Below the pieces are notes generated by a model. The model ran no database searches and was not told where the DNA came from. It saw only the letters and a list, made by a program, of their open reading frames with translations. Shown one piece after another: positions 1-9,332 of a DNA stretch of 13,650 nt. Every line of letters starts with the position of its first letter. Position 1 is the first letter of the stretch. Made by a program: the position numbers and the translations under genes. Location: contig CAJVXR010000035.1 in NCBI GenBank assembly GCA_913009535.1, positions 1-13,650 of the forward strand, written 5' to 3'. Origin of the DNA: an uncultured Flavobacteriales bacterium (lineage in GTDB: Bacteria; Bacteroidota; Bacteroidia; Flavobacteriales; Flavobacteriaceae).

Positions 1-1087
1 GTATATCACTACCTTGAGAACTAAACGATGCATAGAATCCTTCTGAATTTACAGCGCCAATTGACAATACACTTTGTGAATCAGCAGGAGCAATAACTCC
101 ACTTGAGGATGAGTTACCAGCAGAATTCAGTAGTATTATTCCTTTATCAAAGGCTATGTTCGCTGCTCTAGTAATAAAAGTTGTATAACCATTTAAATCC
201 TCAGAGGAATGGCTATAATTAGAGTTATCATATCCTTTATAGCCTAAAGATGTATTTATTATATCAACTCCTAGACTATCAGCTAACTCCACAGCTTCAA
301 CCCAATAACATTCTTCTACAGGGGTCTCTGAAGAAACATCTTCTGTGCGAAAAAGATAAAAAGAAGCATCTGGTGCAGTTCCATAAAACTCATTTTCTTT
401 AAATCCAGCTATTGTACTAAGTACTTTAGTGCCATGGGAATTACCTTGATAATCATAAATATTTTCTGTATCTAAAACAAAATCGTAGGTGTATAAAATA
501 CCTCCTGAGTCTCGCAGTCTAGAAAAAGAAGTCATAGAGTTAACATTAACAAAACCTGCGTCTATTACAGCCATATTAACTCCTTTACCAGTAAACTCTT
601 GCTCATGTAAAAAGTCTAAATTTAGCATTTCAATTTGGTTTCTAGTTGAGCCATATTCAAAAGAACTCTCTAATGATTTATATTTTTTATATGTGTGTGG
701 ACTTAAAATTAAATTTTTATTTGGATTTAAAGACTTATTAGCAAATTCAATACTATCAACAAAACTCAAATCTATTAAGCTCGTTAATAAATCTATTTCA
801 GCCTCAACATATACACAGTTGAACCATTTGGATTTTGATAAAACGGATAAGTTATCTAAATCACTAATTATTTGTATATAATCATTATTAATAGGTACAT
901 CCTTGTAATCTATAGGAATTCCCTTTGACTGCTTTTTTAAAATTGAAAGATCTGAAAGAATTAATTCTGGATTATTAACAAGGTAATCAACATTTTGTTT
1001 ATCATTAAAATAAACCCAAGCAAACTCCTGCTGGGCGTTAATAATATTAGACAATAAAAAAAATATACAAATGATTACGTATCTCAT
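1..1087 (-). CDS. S8 family (subtilisin-like) secreted serine peptidase, C-terminus missing
   Basis: Secreted endopeptidase of the subtilase (S8) family; 362 codons are visible and the 3' part lies beyond the left edge. I translated it from the ATG at 1087, which follows the mnmA stop by four bases. A signal peptide (residues 1-18) ends INA before Gln19. Residues of about 20-165 form a poorly recognisable N-terminal region, perhaps a propeptide. The catalytic domain then starts: Asp176 in AVIDAGF, His218 in NSHGTK and the oxyanion-hole Asn325 in NSAGNSSSSG are all present with proper spacing. The nucleophile Ser (expected in a GTSxA motif) should come just after the window end, so its absence is an edge effect. 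Flavobacterial relatives often carry a type IX secretion C-terminal domain; that cannot be judged here. The family call is secure; substrate is unknown. Confidence 0.9.
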   Translation of the reverse strand, partial: MRYVIICIFFLLSNIINAQQEFAWVYFNDKQNVDYLVNNPELILSDLSILKKQSKGIPIDYKDVPINNDYIQIISDLDNLSVLSKSKWFNCVYVEAEIDLLTSLIDLSFVDSIEFANKSLNPNKNLILSPHTYKKYKSLESSFEYGSTRNQIEMLNLDFLHEQEFTGKGVNMAVIDAGFVNVNSMTSFSRLRDSGGILYTYDFVLDTENIYDYQGNSHGTKVLSTIAGFKENEFYGTAPDASFYLFRTEDVSSETPVEECYWVEAVELADSLGVDIINTSLGYKGYDNSNYSHSSEDLNGYTTFITRAANIAFDKGIILLNSAGNSSSSGVIAPADSQSVLSIGAVNSEGFYASFSSQGSDI

Positions 1088-1091
1088 TCTA

Positions 1092-2267
1092 TTAAGAAAT
1101 TACACCAGATCCTAGTAATTCATTATTTACATACCAAGCGACAAACTGACCTTCAGTAATAGCAGACTGATATTCATCAAATTCAACATAAACTCCTTCA
1201 ATTGTTTTTATTAAAATAGCATTTTGAAGAGGTTGTCTATATCTAATTCTAGCTTTTATCTTTAATTGTTCACCAATAGCTAATGATAAGTCTGACCTTA
1301 ACCAATGCTCATCAAAACTCGCAACAAACAATACTTTTCTTAATAAACCTGGGTGGTCGTCCCCTTCTCCAACAAATACAATATTGTTTTCAACATCAGT
1401 ATCAATTACAAATAATGGTTTTTCATAACCACCTATACCTAAACCTTTTCGCTGGCCTTTAGTGTAGTAATATGCACCTTGGTGATTTCCAATAAATTTA
1501 CCGTCAGATTCATCATATTTAACTCCAGAAGATAAACTTTGAAGATTTTCTGATTTAGAGTTATAAATATTATATTTATTTAACTCATTATTTATTTCAA
1601 TGATTTTGCCAGACTTAGGCTTAAGTTGCTGTTTTAAAAAATCTGGTAATTTAACTTTCCCAATAAAGCATAAACCTTGAGAGTCTTTTTTATTGGCTGT
1701 AATTAAATCTAAATCATTTGCGATAATTCTAACCTCTTTTTTAGTAAGGTCACCCAAAGGAAATAAAACTTCTGATAATTGTTCTTGAGATAATTGACAT
1801 AAAAAATAAGACTGATCTTTATTTACATCTTTAGCATTTACTAGCTTATGTATTTTTTTGTCATTGATAATTTCTGTCTCTTTTTTACAATAATGACCAG
1901 TTGCTACTAAATCAGCTCCAATACTTTTAGCTATTTTTAAAAAAACATCAAATTTAATTTCTCTATTACAAAGAATATCTGGATTAGGTGTTCTTCCTTG
2001 TTCATACTCATTAAACATATATTTAATGATCTTTTCATTATACTCCTTACTTAAATCTATTGTTTGGAAAGGAATATTTAATTTATCAGCTACTATCATA
2101 GCATCATTACTATCTTCAAGCCAAGGACAATCGTTAGATACAGTGACAGTATCATCATGCCAGTTTTTCATAAACAAGCCTATAACCTCATATCCTTGCT
2201 TTTTAAGTAAATAGGCCGCGACACTTGAATCTACTCCTCCAGAAAGTCCAACAACAACTTTTCTCAT
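1092..2267 (-). CDS. mnmA: tRNA-specific 2-thiouridylase MnmA
   Basis: Cytoplasmic enzyme that adenylates and then thiolates C2 of wobble uridine 34 in tRNAs for Lys, Glu and Gln. At 391 aa it has the normal family length or slightly more. An N-terminal PP-loop ATPase motif, SGGVDSS, occupies residues 9-15. The two catalytic cysteines are present: Cys100 in NPDILCNR and Cys200 in SQGLCFIG. The motif [12 protein letters not shown] and a C-terminal beta-barrel-like region complete the family pattern. The ATG at 2267 places the PP-loop immediately at the N-terminus as usual; no Shine-Dalgarno is seen. It lies 47 bp after yidC and its stop is four bases before the S8 peptidase start, so it is probably co-transcribed with both. 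The sulfur donor partner is not encoded here. Confidence 0.97.
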   Translation of the reverse strand: MRKVVVGLSGGVDSSVAAYLLKKQGYEVIGLFMKNWHDDTVTVSNDCPWLEDSNDAMIVADKLNIPFQTIDLSKEYNEKIIKYMFNEYEQGRTPNPDILCNREIKFDVFLKIAKSIGADLVATGHYCKKETEIINDKKIHKLVNAKDVNKDQSYFLCQLSQEQLSEVLFPLGDLTKKEVRIIANDLDLITANKKDSQGLCFIGKVKLPDFLKQQLKPKSGKIIEINNELNKYNIYNSKSENLQSLSSGVKYDESDGKFIGNHQGAYYYTKGQRKGLGIGGYEKPLFVIDTDVENNIVFVGEGDDHPGLLRKVLFVASFDEHWLRSDLSLAIGEQLKIKARIRYRQPLQNAILIKTIEGVYVEFDEYQSAITEGQFVAWYVNNELLGSGVIS

Positions 2268-2314
2268 AGTATTAAATTACAAATAATACAGCTTAAAACT
2301 GTAAGAAGATATTA

Positions 2315-4177
2315 TTATTTATTTTGAGATTTTTTTTGTTTTTCAGCCTCTTCCATTAATTCCTTCATTTTCTTTTGAAAACGACCAGGTTTTTTTTGTG
2401 GCTTTGCTTTATTAACTTGAATTTGTGCATGAATCTTATCTTCATCAAGGATATAATGTTTAATAACCAGCATAATAGCTATTGTAATTAGATTAGAGAT
2501 GAAATAATACAAACTTAATCCACTAGCATAATTATTGAAAAACACTACTAACATAATAGGAGAAAAATAAATCATGTACTTCATCATTTTTGCCATATCT
2601 GGCATTCCTTCCTGCGCAGGTTGTTGAGAAGCTACTTGTTGCCCAGTTGTCATTTTCATATAGAAAAATATTGCTATACCAGCTAAAATAGGAAACAGAC
2701 TAACGTGATCTCCATAAAAAGGAATATAAAAAGGTAAGTCTAGTACGTTATCGTAAGATGACAAATCATCTGCCCATAAAAAACTTTTTCTCCTTAGGTC
2801 AAAAGCTGTTGGGAAAAACATAAATAGAGAATAAAAAACTGGGATCTGTATTAGAGCAGGTATACATCCACTCATAGGATTGGCTCCCGCTTTATTATAT
2901 AGAGCCATAGTTTCTTGCTGTTTCTTCATCGCATTATCCTTGTACTTTAACGTAATCTCTGCTATTTCAGGTTTTAATATTTTCATCTTAGCCTGAGATA
3001 AATATGATTTATATAATACAGGAGATAACACCAACCTTACAAGTATTGTCATAAAAATAATTGCAATACCATAAGGGAGAAAAGAACTTAACCAACTAAA
3101 TAAAGGGATGAAAATTGCTCTATTAATAAATCCAAATATTCCCCATCCAAATGGGATAGAACTTTCTAAATTTTTGTTATATGCTGATAATGTTTTACTA
3201 TCAGTAGGTCCAAAGTATAAATGAAACTTTTCATCGAACTCATTATCACTATAATTTAATGGAATTTTTGAAATGTAATTTTTTGTATATGTCGTATCTA
3301 TATCCTCATCAATTACCATATTGATTTGAGATAACTTTACATTATTCAAAGGTTTGGAAGATAATAAAATAGTGCTAAAGAAATGTTGTCTGTACGAAAA
3401 CCAATTTAGTTCTGAAATAGTATCCTCATCGTCTCCTGTTTGACCTAATTTATCAATCTTATCTAACTCATACTCATAAGTTAATCTAGAATATCTATTT
3501 TCATACGAAATACTTTTTGAATTTCTTAATGATTTGTAATCCCAAGTTAATTCATAATTATCTTGTGTATTAACAATAGTGCTTAATCCATTAGAATTGA
3601 TTGAAAAATCAATCATATAGTCATTTGGCTTAATTGTATATCTATACTCTAAGTATTGAACATCAGAAACAATATGTTTCATAACAATAACCATATTTTC
3701 ATCATCCTCAAACTTAGATGAATCAAAGATTAGGTTTTTTGAATTAACATTTCTGTTGTTACTTAGATTAAAATTTAAATTAAATTCAGAATTATCGTTG
3801 TTAACCAAATAAATAGGTTGTTCTAAGTGATTAGTAAAATTTTTCAAATAAAGTGTTGAAATAAACCCTCCCTTAGTATTAACTTCTAAGAAAATTAAAT
3901 CATTTTCATAAGTAATTACTTTATTATCATCGACTTGATTCTCATTAAAATTAAGGTTATCGTTATTAATTAAAAACGAATCATCACCAATCTCTAAATT
4001 ATCTACAATATCTTTTCTTATTAATGTCTTATCATCAATAGTCTCTATTGTTTGATTTTCATTATCTGAAACAATATTTTCTTCTACAGGGGGTTGCATC
4101 CATAGGTAAAAAAGCAAAACGCCTCCCATTAAAGTAAAGCCGATAAGTGAATTTATATCTTTTTTTTCTTCCATCAT
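2315..4177 (-). CDS. yidC: Membrane protein insertase YidC
   Basis: Inner-membrane insertase and chaperone that inserts membrane proteins alone or with SecYEG. The 620-aa protein has the Gram-negative layout. There is an N-terminal anchor (about residues 11-27), a large periplasmic domain rich in Asn and Asp (about 30-340), then five hydrophobic segments from about 345 to 580. The last of these regions ends in a very basic, Lys-rich cytoplasmic tail. Arg381 in ILVRLVLSP matches the conserved Arg of the hydrophilic groove. Motifs GCIPALIQIPVF and ASGLSLYYFISN are typical of the family. The ATG at 4177 overlaps the pyrG TAA by one base (TAATG), which suggests translational coupling; a second in-frame ATG follows directly (4172-4174), so the start could be one residue shorter. 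Confidence 0.97.
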   Translation of the reverse strand: MMEEKKDINSLIGFTLMGGVLLFYLWMQPPVEENIVSDNENQTIETIDDKTLIRKDIVDNLEIGDDSFLINNDNLNFNENQVDDNKVITYENDLIFLEVNTKGGFISTLYLKNFTNHLEQPIYLVNNDNSEFNLNFNLSNNRNVNSKNLIFDSSKFEDDENMVIVMKHIVSDVQYLEYRYTIKPNDYMIDFSINSNGLSTIVNTQDNYELTWDYKSLRNSKSISYENRYSRLTYEYELDKIDKLGQTGDDEDTISELNWFSYRQHFFSTILLSSKPLNNVKLSQINMVIDEDIDTTYTKNYISKIPLNYSDNEFDEKFHLYFGPTDSKTLSAYNKNLESSIPFGWGIFGFINRAIFIPLFSWLSSFLPYGIAIIFMTILVRLVLSPVLYKSYLSQAKMKILKPEIAEITLKYKDNAMKKQQETMALYNKAGANPMSGCIPALIQIPVFYSLFMFFPTAFDLRRKSFLWADDLSSYDNVLDLPFYIPFYGDHVSLFPILAGIAIFFYMKMTTGQQVASQQPAQEGMPDMAKMMKYMIYFSPIMLVVFFNNYASGLSLYYFISNLITIAIMLVIKHYILDEDKIHAQIQVNKAKPQKKPGRFQKKMKELMEEAEKQKKSQNK

Positions 4178-5793
4178 TACTGAATTAATTTACTATGTTT
4201 TAAACCTGCTTTTACAAAAGACACAAATAATGGGTGAGGATTGTAGACAGTACTTTTATATTCTGGGTGGAATTGAACTCCAATAAACCAAGGGTGATTA
4301 TTTAATTCTAAAATTTCAACCAAGCCTGTTTCTGAGTTAATACCCGATGCAATTAGACCTTTGGACTCAACCAGATCTAAGTAATCACTATTAAATTCAT
4401 ACCTGTGTCTGTGTCTTTCATGAATGATATTCGCATCATAAATATCACTAACATTGGTTTTATCTTTCAATTCACATTTCCATGATCCTAGTCGCATTGT
4501 ACCACCTTTATTGGTAACCTTTTTTTGACTTTCCATTAAGTCAATTACCGGAAATAATGTGTCTTTCACCATTTCTGTTGAATTTGCATTTTTTAGTTTT
4601 AAAACGTTTCTAGCAAATTCGATAACTGCCATTTGCATTCCTAAACATATACCAAAAAAAGGAATATTATTTTTTCGGACATATTCAATAGCTAAAATTT
4701 TACCTTCAATTCCTCTTTCTCCAAAACCTGGAGCAACTAACACTCCATTAAGTTGACTAAGTTTAGAATTAATATTTTCTTTGTCAATAAATTCAGAATG
4801 AATTGAAATAATTTCAACTTCAACCTCGTTCTCAGAGCCTGCGTGAATAAAAGACTCTAAAATAGACTTATAAGAATCTTGCAACTCAACATACTTACCT
4901 ATTAAGCCTATTTTAATTTTATTTTTTGGATTTCTATACCTTTTTAAAAAACTATTCCAAATATCAAGATTTGGTATATCACTTTTTAAATTTAGTTTCT
5001 TTAAAACAACTTTATCAAGCCCCTCGTCCAGCATTAAGTTAGGAACATCATAAATGGTAGATGCATCTATAGATTGTATAACCGATTCTTTATCAACATT
5101 ACAAAATCTGGCTAGTTTTTCTTTAATAGAGTCTCCAATTTCATGTTCAGTTCTACAAACTAATATATCAGCTTGTACACCACTCTCCATTAATGTTTTT
5201 ACACTATGTTGAGTTGGTTTAGTTTTTAGTTCTTTTGCAGCAGATAAATAAGGAATTAGCGTAAGGTGAATTGCCAACACATTAAACTGGCCTAAATCCC
5301 ATTTCATTTGTCTTAAAGCTTCTATATAAGGAAGAGACTCAATATCTCCAACAGTACCTCCAATTTCAGTAATTATTATATCATATTCACCTGTTTTTCC
5401 AAGCTGCTGAATTCTTTCTTTAATTTCATTTGTAATATGAGGAATTACTTGAACTGTTTTACCTAGAAAAACACCTTTTCTTTCCTTTTCGATAACACTT
5501 TTATAAATCTTACCTGTAGTTACATTATTAGCTTGTGAAGTAGGTACATTTAAAAATCTTTCATAATGTCCTAAATCAAGATCTGTTTCAGCCCCGTCAT
5601 CAGTGACATAGCATTCACCATGCTCATATGGATTTAAAGTTCCAGGGTCAATATTTATATACGGATCAAGTTTTTGGATAGTAACAGAATATCCCTGAGA
5701 CTGAAGTAATTTAGCTAGGGAGGCAGCTATGATTCCTTTACCTAAAGATGAGGAAACTCCTCCTGTTACAAATATGTATTTAATTGATGGCAT
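4177..5793 (-). CDS. pyrG: CTP synthase (glutamine-hydrolysing)
   Basis: Converts UTP to CTP using ATP and glutamine-derived ammonia, the last step of pyrimidine nucleotide synthesis. The 538 aa match the usual length. The N-terminal synthetase domain begins with KYIFVTGGVSSSLGKG, the P-loop region, and has the conserved LDPYINIDPGT and GGTVGDIES segments. The C-terminal class I glutamine amidotransferase domain has Cys383 in GICLGMQ and the His509/Glu511 pair in QFHPEY, so the triad is complete. The ATG at 5793 places the P-loop at the normal distance. The gene heads a block with yidC, mnmA and the S8 peptidase, and its stop overlaps the yidC start. A candidate -7 box and an inverted repeat lie in its 66-bp leader gap. 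Confidence 0.98.
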   Translation of the reverse strand: MPSIKYIFVTGGVSSSLGKGIIAASLAKLLQSQGYSVTIQKLDPYINIDPGTLNPYEHGECYVTDDGAETDLDLGHYERFLNVPTSQANNVTTGKIYKSVIEKERKGVFLGKTVQVIPHITNEIKERIQQLGKTGEYDIIITEIGGTVGDIESLPYIEALRQMKWDLGQFNVLAIHLTLIPYLSAAKELKTKPTQHSVKTLMESGVQADILVCRTEHEIGDSIKEKLARFCNVDKESVIQSIDASTIYDVPNLMLDEGLDKVVLKKLNLKSDIPNLDIWNSFLKRYRNPKNKIKIGLIGKYVELQDSYKSILESFIHAGSENEVEVEIISIHSEFIDKENINSKLSQLNGVLVAPGFGERGIEGKILAIEYVRKNNIPFFGICLGMQMAVIEFARNVLKLKNANSTEMVKDTLFPVIDLMESQKKVTNKGGTMRLGSWKCELKDKTNVSDIYDANIIHERHRHRYEFNSDYLDLVESKGLIASGINSETGLVEILELNNHPWFIGVQFHPEYKSTVYNPHPLFVSFVKAGLKHSKLIQ

Positions 5794-5797
5794 GTAC

Positions 5798-5810
5798 GCG
5801 TTATAAACGC
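5798..5810 (-). repeat. Short perfect inverted repeat in the pyrG leader
   Basis: GCGTT-ATA-AACGC: 5-bp arms around a 3-base centre, ending four bases before the pyrG ATG and just downstream of the candidate -7 box. It is one of the few GC-containing patches in the gap. It could be a small RNA hairpin near the ribosome entry site or a half-sized operator, or it could be chance. The sequence shows only the symmetry. Confidence 0.4.
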
Positions 5811-5813
5811 AAA

Positions 5814-5821
5814 CAAATTTA
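5814..5821 (-). promoter_or_regulatory. Candidate -7 promoter element for pyrG
   Basis: On the minus strand the bases read TAAATTTG, a perfect match to the Bacteroidota -7 consensus TAnnTTTG. The element begins 20 bases before the pyrG ATG, which would give a leader of only about 15 nt. No TTG is found at the expected -33 spacing, so the call rests on the -7 box and on its location in the one gap that separates pyrG from the guaA block. Confidence 0.45.
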
Positions 5822-5859
5822 GGGATTTAGATTCAATTTAAGCTATTTATGAACAAATA

Positions 5860-7746
5860 TTAATCGACAACTATTAATTGTAAATTTTCATATTTAATTA
5901 TAAAACTGGCAATATTTCTGTAACCTAAACTGTCCTTATTTTTTAAATATTTGAATCTATTTTCTATGTGCTCAGTCTGTTGCATGACAACTTGTTCAAA
6001 TTCAGCGTCACTAGAACTTAGTCTAAGTAATAGATCTAACACTAAATCATAAGCTCGAACTACGTATTTGTTTGGAAGAAAATTATATTTATTTTTAAAA
6101 TTATTAATGAAATCTGAATAAAAATTATAATCCAGAGGTTTGTTAATTGAAGGGTAATGAAAATTAAGATTAGATAAATAATAATTTGAAATATTATTTC
6201 CTGAAAATGCTTTACTTGACGATGTAGTATATAATGATATTTGTACAGAGTCATTAACAAAAGAGTTTAATATACTAGTCACATTAGAAACAAAACCTTG
6301 ATCTCTAGTTTCTAAAAAAACAATATTTTTTTTGTCAACAAAAGTTGAATCTAAATCATCTAAAACTAAAGACTTAGTATCAACACCGGAATCATTAATA
6401 GTTGAATAAAATCGAGTAGCATTTTGAAACCTTTCTTTAAGTTTATCGCTAGAAATAATGCTTTGTGAATCAGAAATAATATATTTCTTGTGTGTTGTTG
6501 TATCTAAATCTACAAAAGAGACTATTCTTTCAAATAAAATATCATTATTTGTTATAGTGTTAACAACATTTTTTTTATGAATGACTTTGCTTAATGGAGA
6601 GACAAGTTGGACTGACTCATTTTCTAACAACTCAGAGGTGTAATTGAAAGCATCTGAAGTAAGAGGTCCAATCAATAAGTCATAATCACTAAGATTATTT
6701 CTCTTTATAATTTCATAAATATCAGATTTACTAGATGACTTGGTGTCAAAAACTTCCATCTCAATAGGTATTCCATAACTAGCAATAGAATCTATAGCCG
6801 TTGAAACCCCAACGTAAAAATCTAATGATAAATTTAAAAGTTTATCATTAGTTAATTGACTCTTCATGTTTTGAATGGAATCAAAATTCATATCATCTAT
6901 ACCAAAAGGGAGCATAAGAGCTATTTTCTTTTTAGTATAATTTGTAATACTATTCGATAAATTAAACTTTTGGTCATTAACTAAGTTTTCATCGAAATTA
7001 ATTTTTTTTGGTAGTTTAAGAACCATACCCTCTTGTAGTTCAGTATCGGATAAAAATGGATTTAAATAAACAATTGTATTTTCATCAACATCTAACTTTA
7101 ACTTTAATCTGTAAAACCCTTCTTTTGGTAAAACTTTGTAGTAGGCATAGTTTTCATCAATTTTATTTACTTTTTTTAAATCAATATTAGGAACTAATAT
7201 TTTTTCAGAAATCTTTAAGAATTCACCAATATTAGGATTAATTAATTCAAGTTGGTCTATCGTAATACCATATTTATATGCAACTCTCCACTTTCCTTCT
7301 TTTGCAAGAACTTCGTAGTACTTAACCTTGTTTGCCTTTTCATAATTTTGTGAAACTATAGATTCAAATGGTATTTTAATTATTGAACCTTTAATTAATT
7401 TAAATGAGGTTAAATTATTATACTTTTTAAGTACATCTATATTAACATTATATAGATTTGAAATCTTTTCTAATGTTTGCTTTCTTTTTACCTTGTGAAA
7501 AATAAAATCATCTTCATTTATAAAATTATCTTGATTTTTTACGTTGATTATTTCATCTCCAATATTTAACAACTCTTGATTGAAATTTGGGTTAAGTGCG
7601 GAAAAATCAAAAAGAGTAATAGAGTTGTCAAGACAAAATAAATCAATAGATTGATTTTTTTTAATAGTTTGTTTATAGAAATTTTGTGAAAAAATATTTC
7701 CATAACCAAAAAATAAAATTAAAAAGCATATGTTTTTATTCCACAT
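5860..7746 (-). CDS. Exported LysM repeat protein with PBP1-like (periplasmic-binding fold) C-terminal domain
   Basis: Probably a cell-envelope protein that binds peptidoglycan; exact role unknown. I start it at the ATG at 7746 (628 aa), one base after the guaA stop. The longer frame to 7791 would add 15 residues inside guaA and bury the signal peptide (residues 1-20, ending IFS before Gln21). Residues 81-127 form a good LysM (KQTLEKISNLYNVNIDVLKK, ending IIKIPF). More divergent LysM-like units lie at about 23-69, 143-187 and 202-248, each ending in a hydrophobic strand such as KILVPN or VLKLPK. From about residue 270 (KKIALMLPFGI) to the end the pattern resembles a type I periplasmic-binding (amino-acid-binding receptor) fold, with a stretch like DLLIGPLTSDAFN. 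This matches the Bacteroidota family described as PBP1 and LysM domain protein. Residues of a ligand site cannot be assigned. Confidence 0.85.
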   Translation of the reverse strand: MWNKNICFLILFFGYGNIFSQNFYKQTIKKNQSIDLFCLDNSITLFDFSALNPNFNQELLNIGDEIINVKNQDNFINEDDFIFHKVKRKQTLEKISNLYNVNIDVLKKYNNLTSFKLIKGSIIKIPFESIVSQNYEKANKVKYYEVLAKEGKWRVAYKYGITIDQLELINPNIGEFLKISEKILVPNIDLKKVNKIDENYAYYKVLPKEGFYRLKLKLDVDENTIVYLNPFLSDTELQEGMVLKLPKKINFDENLVNDQKFNLSNSITNYTKKKIALMLPFGIDDMNFDSIQNMKSQLTNDKLLNLSLDFYVGVSTAIDSIASYGIPIEMEVFDTKSSSKSDIYEIIKRNNLSDYDLLIGPLTSDAFNYTSELLENESVQLVSPLSKVIHKKNVVNTITNNDILFERIVSFVDLDTTTHKKYIISDSQSIISSDKLKERFQNATRFYSTINDSGVDTKSLVLDDLDSTFVDKKNIVFLETRDQGFVSNVTSILNSFVNDSVQISLYTTSSSKAFSGNNISNYYLSNLNFHYPSINKPLDYNFYSDFINNFKNKYNFLPNKYVVRAYDLVLDLLLRLSSSDAEFEQVVMQQTEHIENRFKYLKNKDSLGYRNIASFIIKYENLQLIVVD

Positions 7747-7747
7747 T

Positions 7748-9280
7748 CTATTCCCATTCAATTGTTGCAGGAGGTTTTGAACTAATATCATAAACGACCC
7801 TGTTAACTCCTTTTACTCTATTAATAATTGTATTAGATATTTTTTGTAAAAATTCATAAGGTAAATCAACCCAGTCGGCTGTCATTCCATCAGTACTTTC
7901 CACAGCTCGAAGAGCTACACACTTTTCATAAGTTCGTTCATCTCCCATTACCCCAACACTGTTAACAGGTAACAAAATTGCACCTGCTTGCCAAACCTTA
8001 TCATATAAATCCCATTCTTTTAAACCTTCAATAAAAATGTGGTCAACTTCTTGTAAAATTTTAACCTTATCCCTAGTTATATCACCAAGTATTCTAATCC
8101 CTAATCCAGGTCCAGGAAAAGGATGTCTACCTAATAATTTAGGGTCTATTCCAAGTGAAGCACCCACTCTCCTTACTTCATCTTTAAAAAGTAATCTTAA
8201 TGGTTCTACTACACTAAGTTTCATAAAATCTGGTAAACCACCTACATTATGGTGACTCTTTATAGTAGCAGATGGTCCACCAGTTGCAGAAATACTTTCT
8301 ATAACATCAGGGTAAATAGTTCCTTGTGCTAGCCAGTTAGCATTCGATATTTTTTTAGACTCTTCATCAAAAGCTTCAATAAAAACTCGGCCAATAGTCT
8401 TTCTTTTCATTTCTGGATCTTTTATACCTTCTAAAGCTTTATAAAACTGATCACAATAATCTATACCCTTTACATTTAAATTCATTCCTTGATATTGATT
8501 AAGCACATCTTGAAACTCATTTTTTCTTAACAAACCATTATTTACAAAAACACAATTTAAATTATTGCCTATAGCCTTATGTAATAAAACAGCTGCTACA
8601 GTTGAATCGACACCTCCTGACAGACCTAAAATAACTTTATCATTACCTATCTTTTTTTTCAAAGACTCAACTGTAGTGTCAACAAATGAATCTGGAGTCC
8701 AGTCTTGTTTTAGTTTAGATATATTTATAAGAAAATTTTGTAGAAGCTTCTTTCCATCCGTTGTATGATAAACTTCAGGATGAAATTGTAAGGCATATAT
8801 GTCCTTGTCATTTATTCTGTATGCCGCATTTTGAACATCATTAGTACTAGCGATTAAAGTAGCATTAATTGGTAGATTCTTTATCGTGTCACTATGGCTC
8901 ATCCAGACTTGGCTACCTTCTGAAATATCAGAAAATAATAAGTCGTTACTATTAATATAACTTAAATTAGCTCTTCCATATTCTCTAATATTTGACTCAG
9001 AAACTAATCCCCCATAATTTTGCGCAATTAGTTGAGCCCCATAACAGACTGCTAAAACTGGTAAGTTATCAAGTATATAACTTAAATCTGGTTTAGGAGA
9101 ATTATCATCTCTGACAGAAAACGGACTGCCTGATAAAATTACAGATTTATAAACCTTAAGGTTAATTGGGATTTTGTTGTAAGGGAAGATCTCACAATAA
9201 ATATTTAATTCTCTAACTCTTCTAGCTATAAGCTGTGTATACTGAGAGCCAAAATCTAAAATTAATACCTTATTTTGCAT
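7748..9280 (-). CDS. guaA: GMP synthase (glutamine-hydrolysing)
   Basis: Aminates XMP to GMP with ATP and glutamine, the last step of de novo guanine nucleotide synthesis. The 510-aa protein carries both domains. The N-terminal class I amidotransferase has Cys79 in AVCYGAQ and His167/Glu169 in LQFHPEV. The PP-loop ATP pyrophosphatase domain has SGGVDST at 221-227. The C-terminal dimerisation domain contains [12 protein letters not shown] and ends with the near-universal KPPATIEWE. The ATG at 9280 gives the usual start ([18 protein letters not shown]). It lies 52 bp after bshC with no clear promoter between them, and its stop is one base from the LysM gene start, so the three may share a transcript. 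No riboswitch is visible upstream. Confidence 0.98.
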   Translation of the reverse strand: MQNKVLILDFGSQYTQLIARRVRELNIYCEIFPYNKIPINLKVYKSVILSGSPFSVRDDNSPKPDLSYILDNLPVLAVCYGAQLIAQNYGGLVSESNIREYGRANLSYINSNDLLFSDISEGSQVWMSHSDTIKNLPINATLIASTNDVQNAAYRINDKDIYALQFHPEVYHTTDGKKLLQNFLINISKLKQDWTPDSFVDTTVESLKKKIGNDKVILGLSGGVDSTVAAVLLHKAIGNNLNCVFVNNGLLRKNEFQDVLNQYQGMNLNVKGIDYCDQFYKALEGIKDPEMKRKTIGRVFIEAFDEESKKISNANWLAQGTIYPDVIESISATGGPSATIKSHHNVGGLPDFMKLSVVEPLRLLFKDEVRRVGASLGIDPKLLGRHPFPGPGLGIRILGDITRDKVKILQEVDHIFIEGLKEWDLYDKVWQAGAILLPVNSVGVMGDERTYEKCVALRAVESTDGMTADWVDLPYEFLQKISNTIINRVKGVNRVVYDISSKPPATIEWE

Positions 9281-9332
9281 GTGTAAAAATATAAATAGAT
9301 TTTAAAATAAATAGATAAAAAATTAAATATTT

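Noticed and set aside
489..881. Plus-strand open frame of 130 codons across the S8 peptidase gene
   Set aside because: It is antisense to a gene with an intact subtilase motif series and encodes nothing recognisable.
2287..2303. TACAG / CTGTA inverted repeat with a 7-base loop between yidC and mnmA
   Set aside because: Only five pairs and no following T-tract on the minus strand; too weak for a terminator or operator, and the genes look co-transcribed.
6060..6260. Minus-strand 66-codon open frame inside the LysM/PBP1-like gene
   Set aside because: Very Ile/Leu/Tyr-rich product from a shifted reading of AT-rich coding sequence; a shadow.
9299..9308. ATTTTAAAAT palindrome between bshC and guaA
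   Set aside because: Ten A/T bases in a nearly pure A/T gap; expected by chance.
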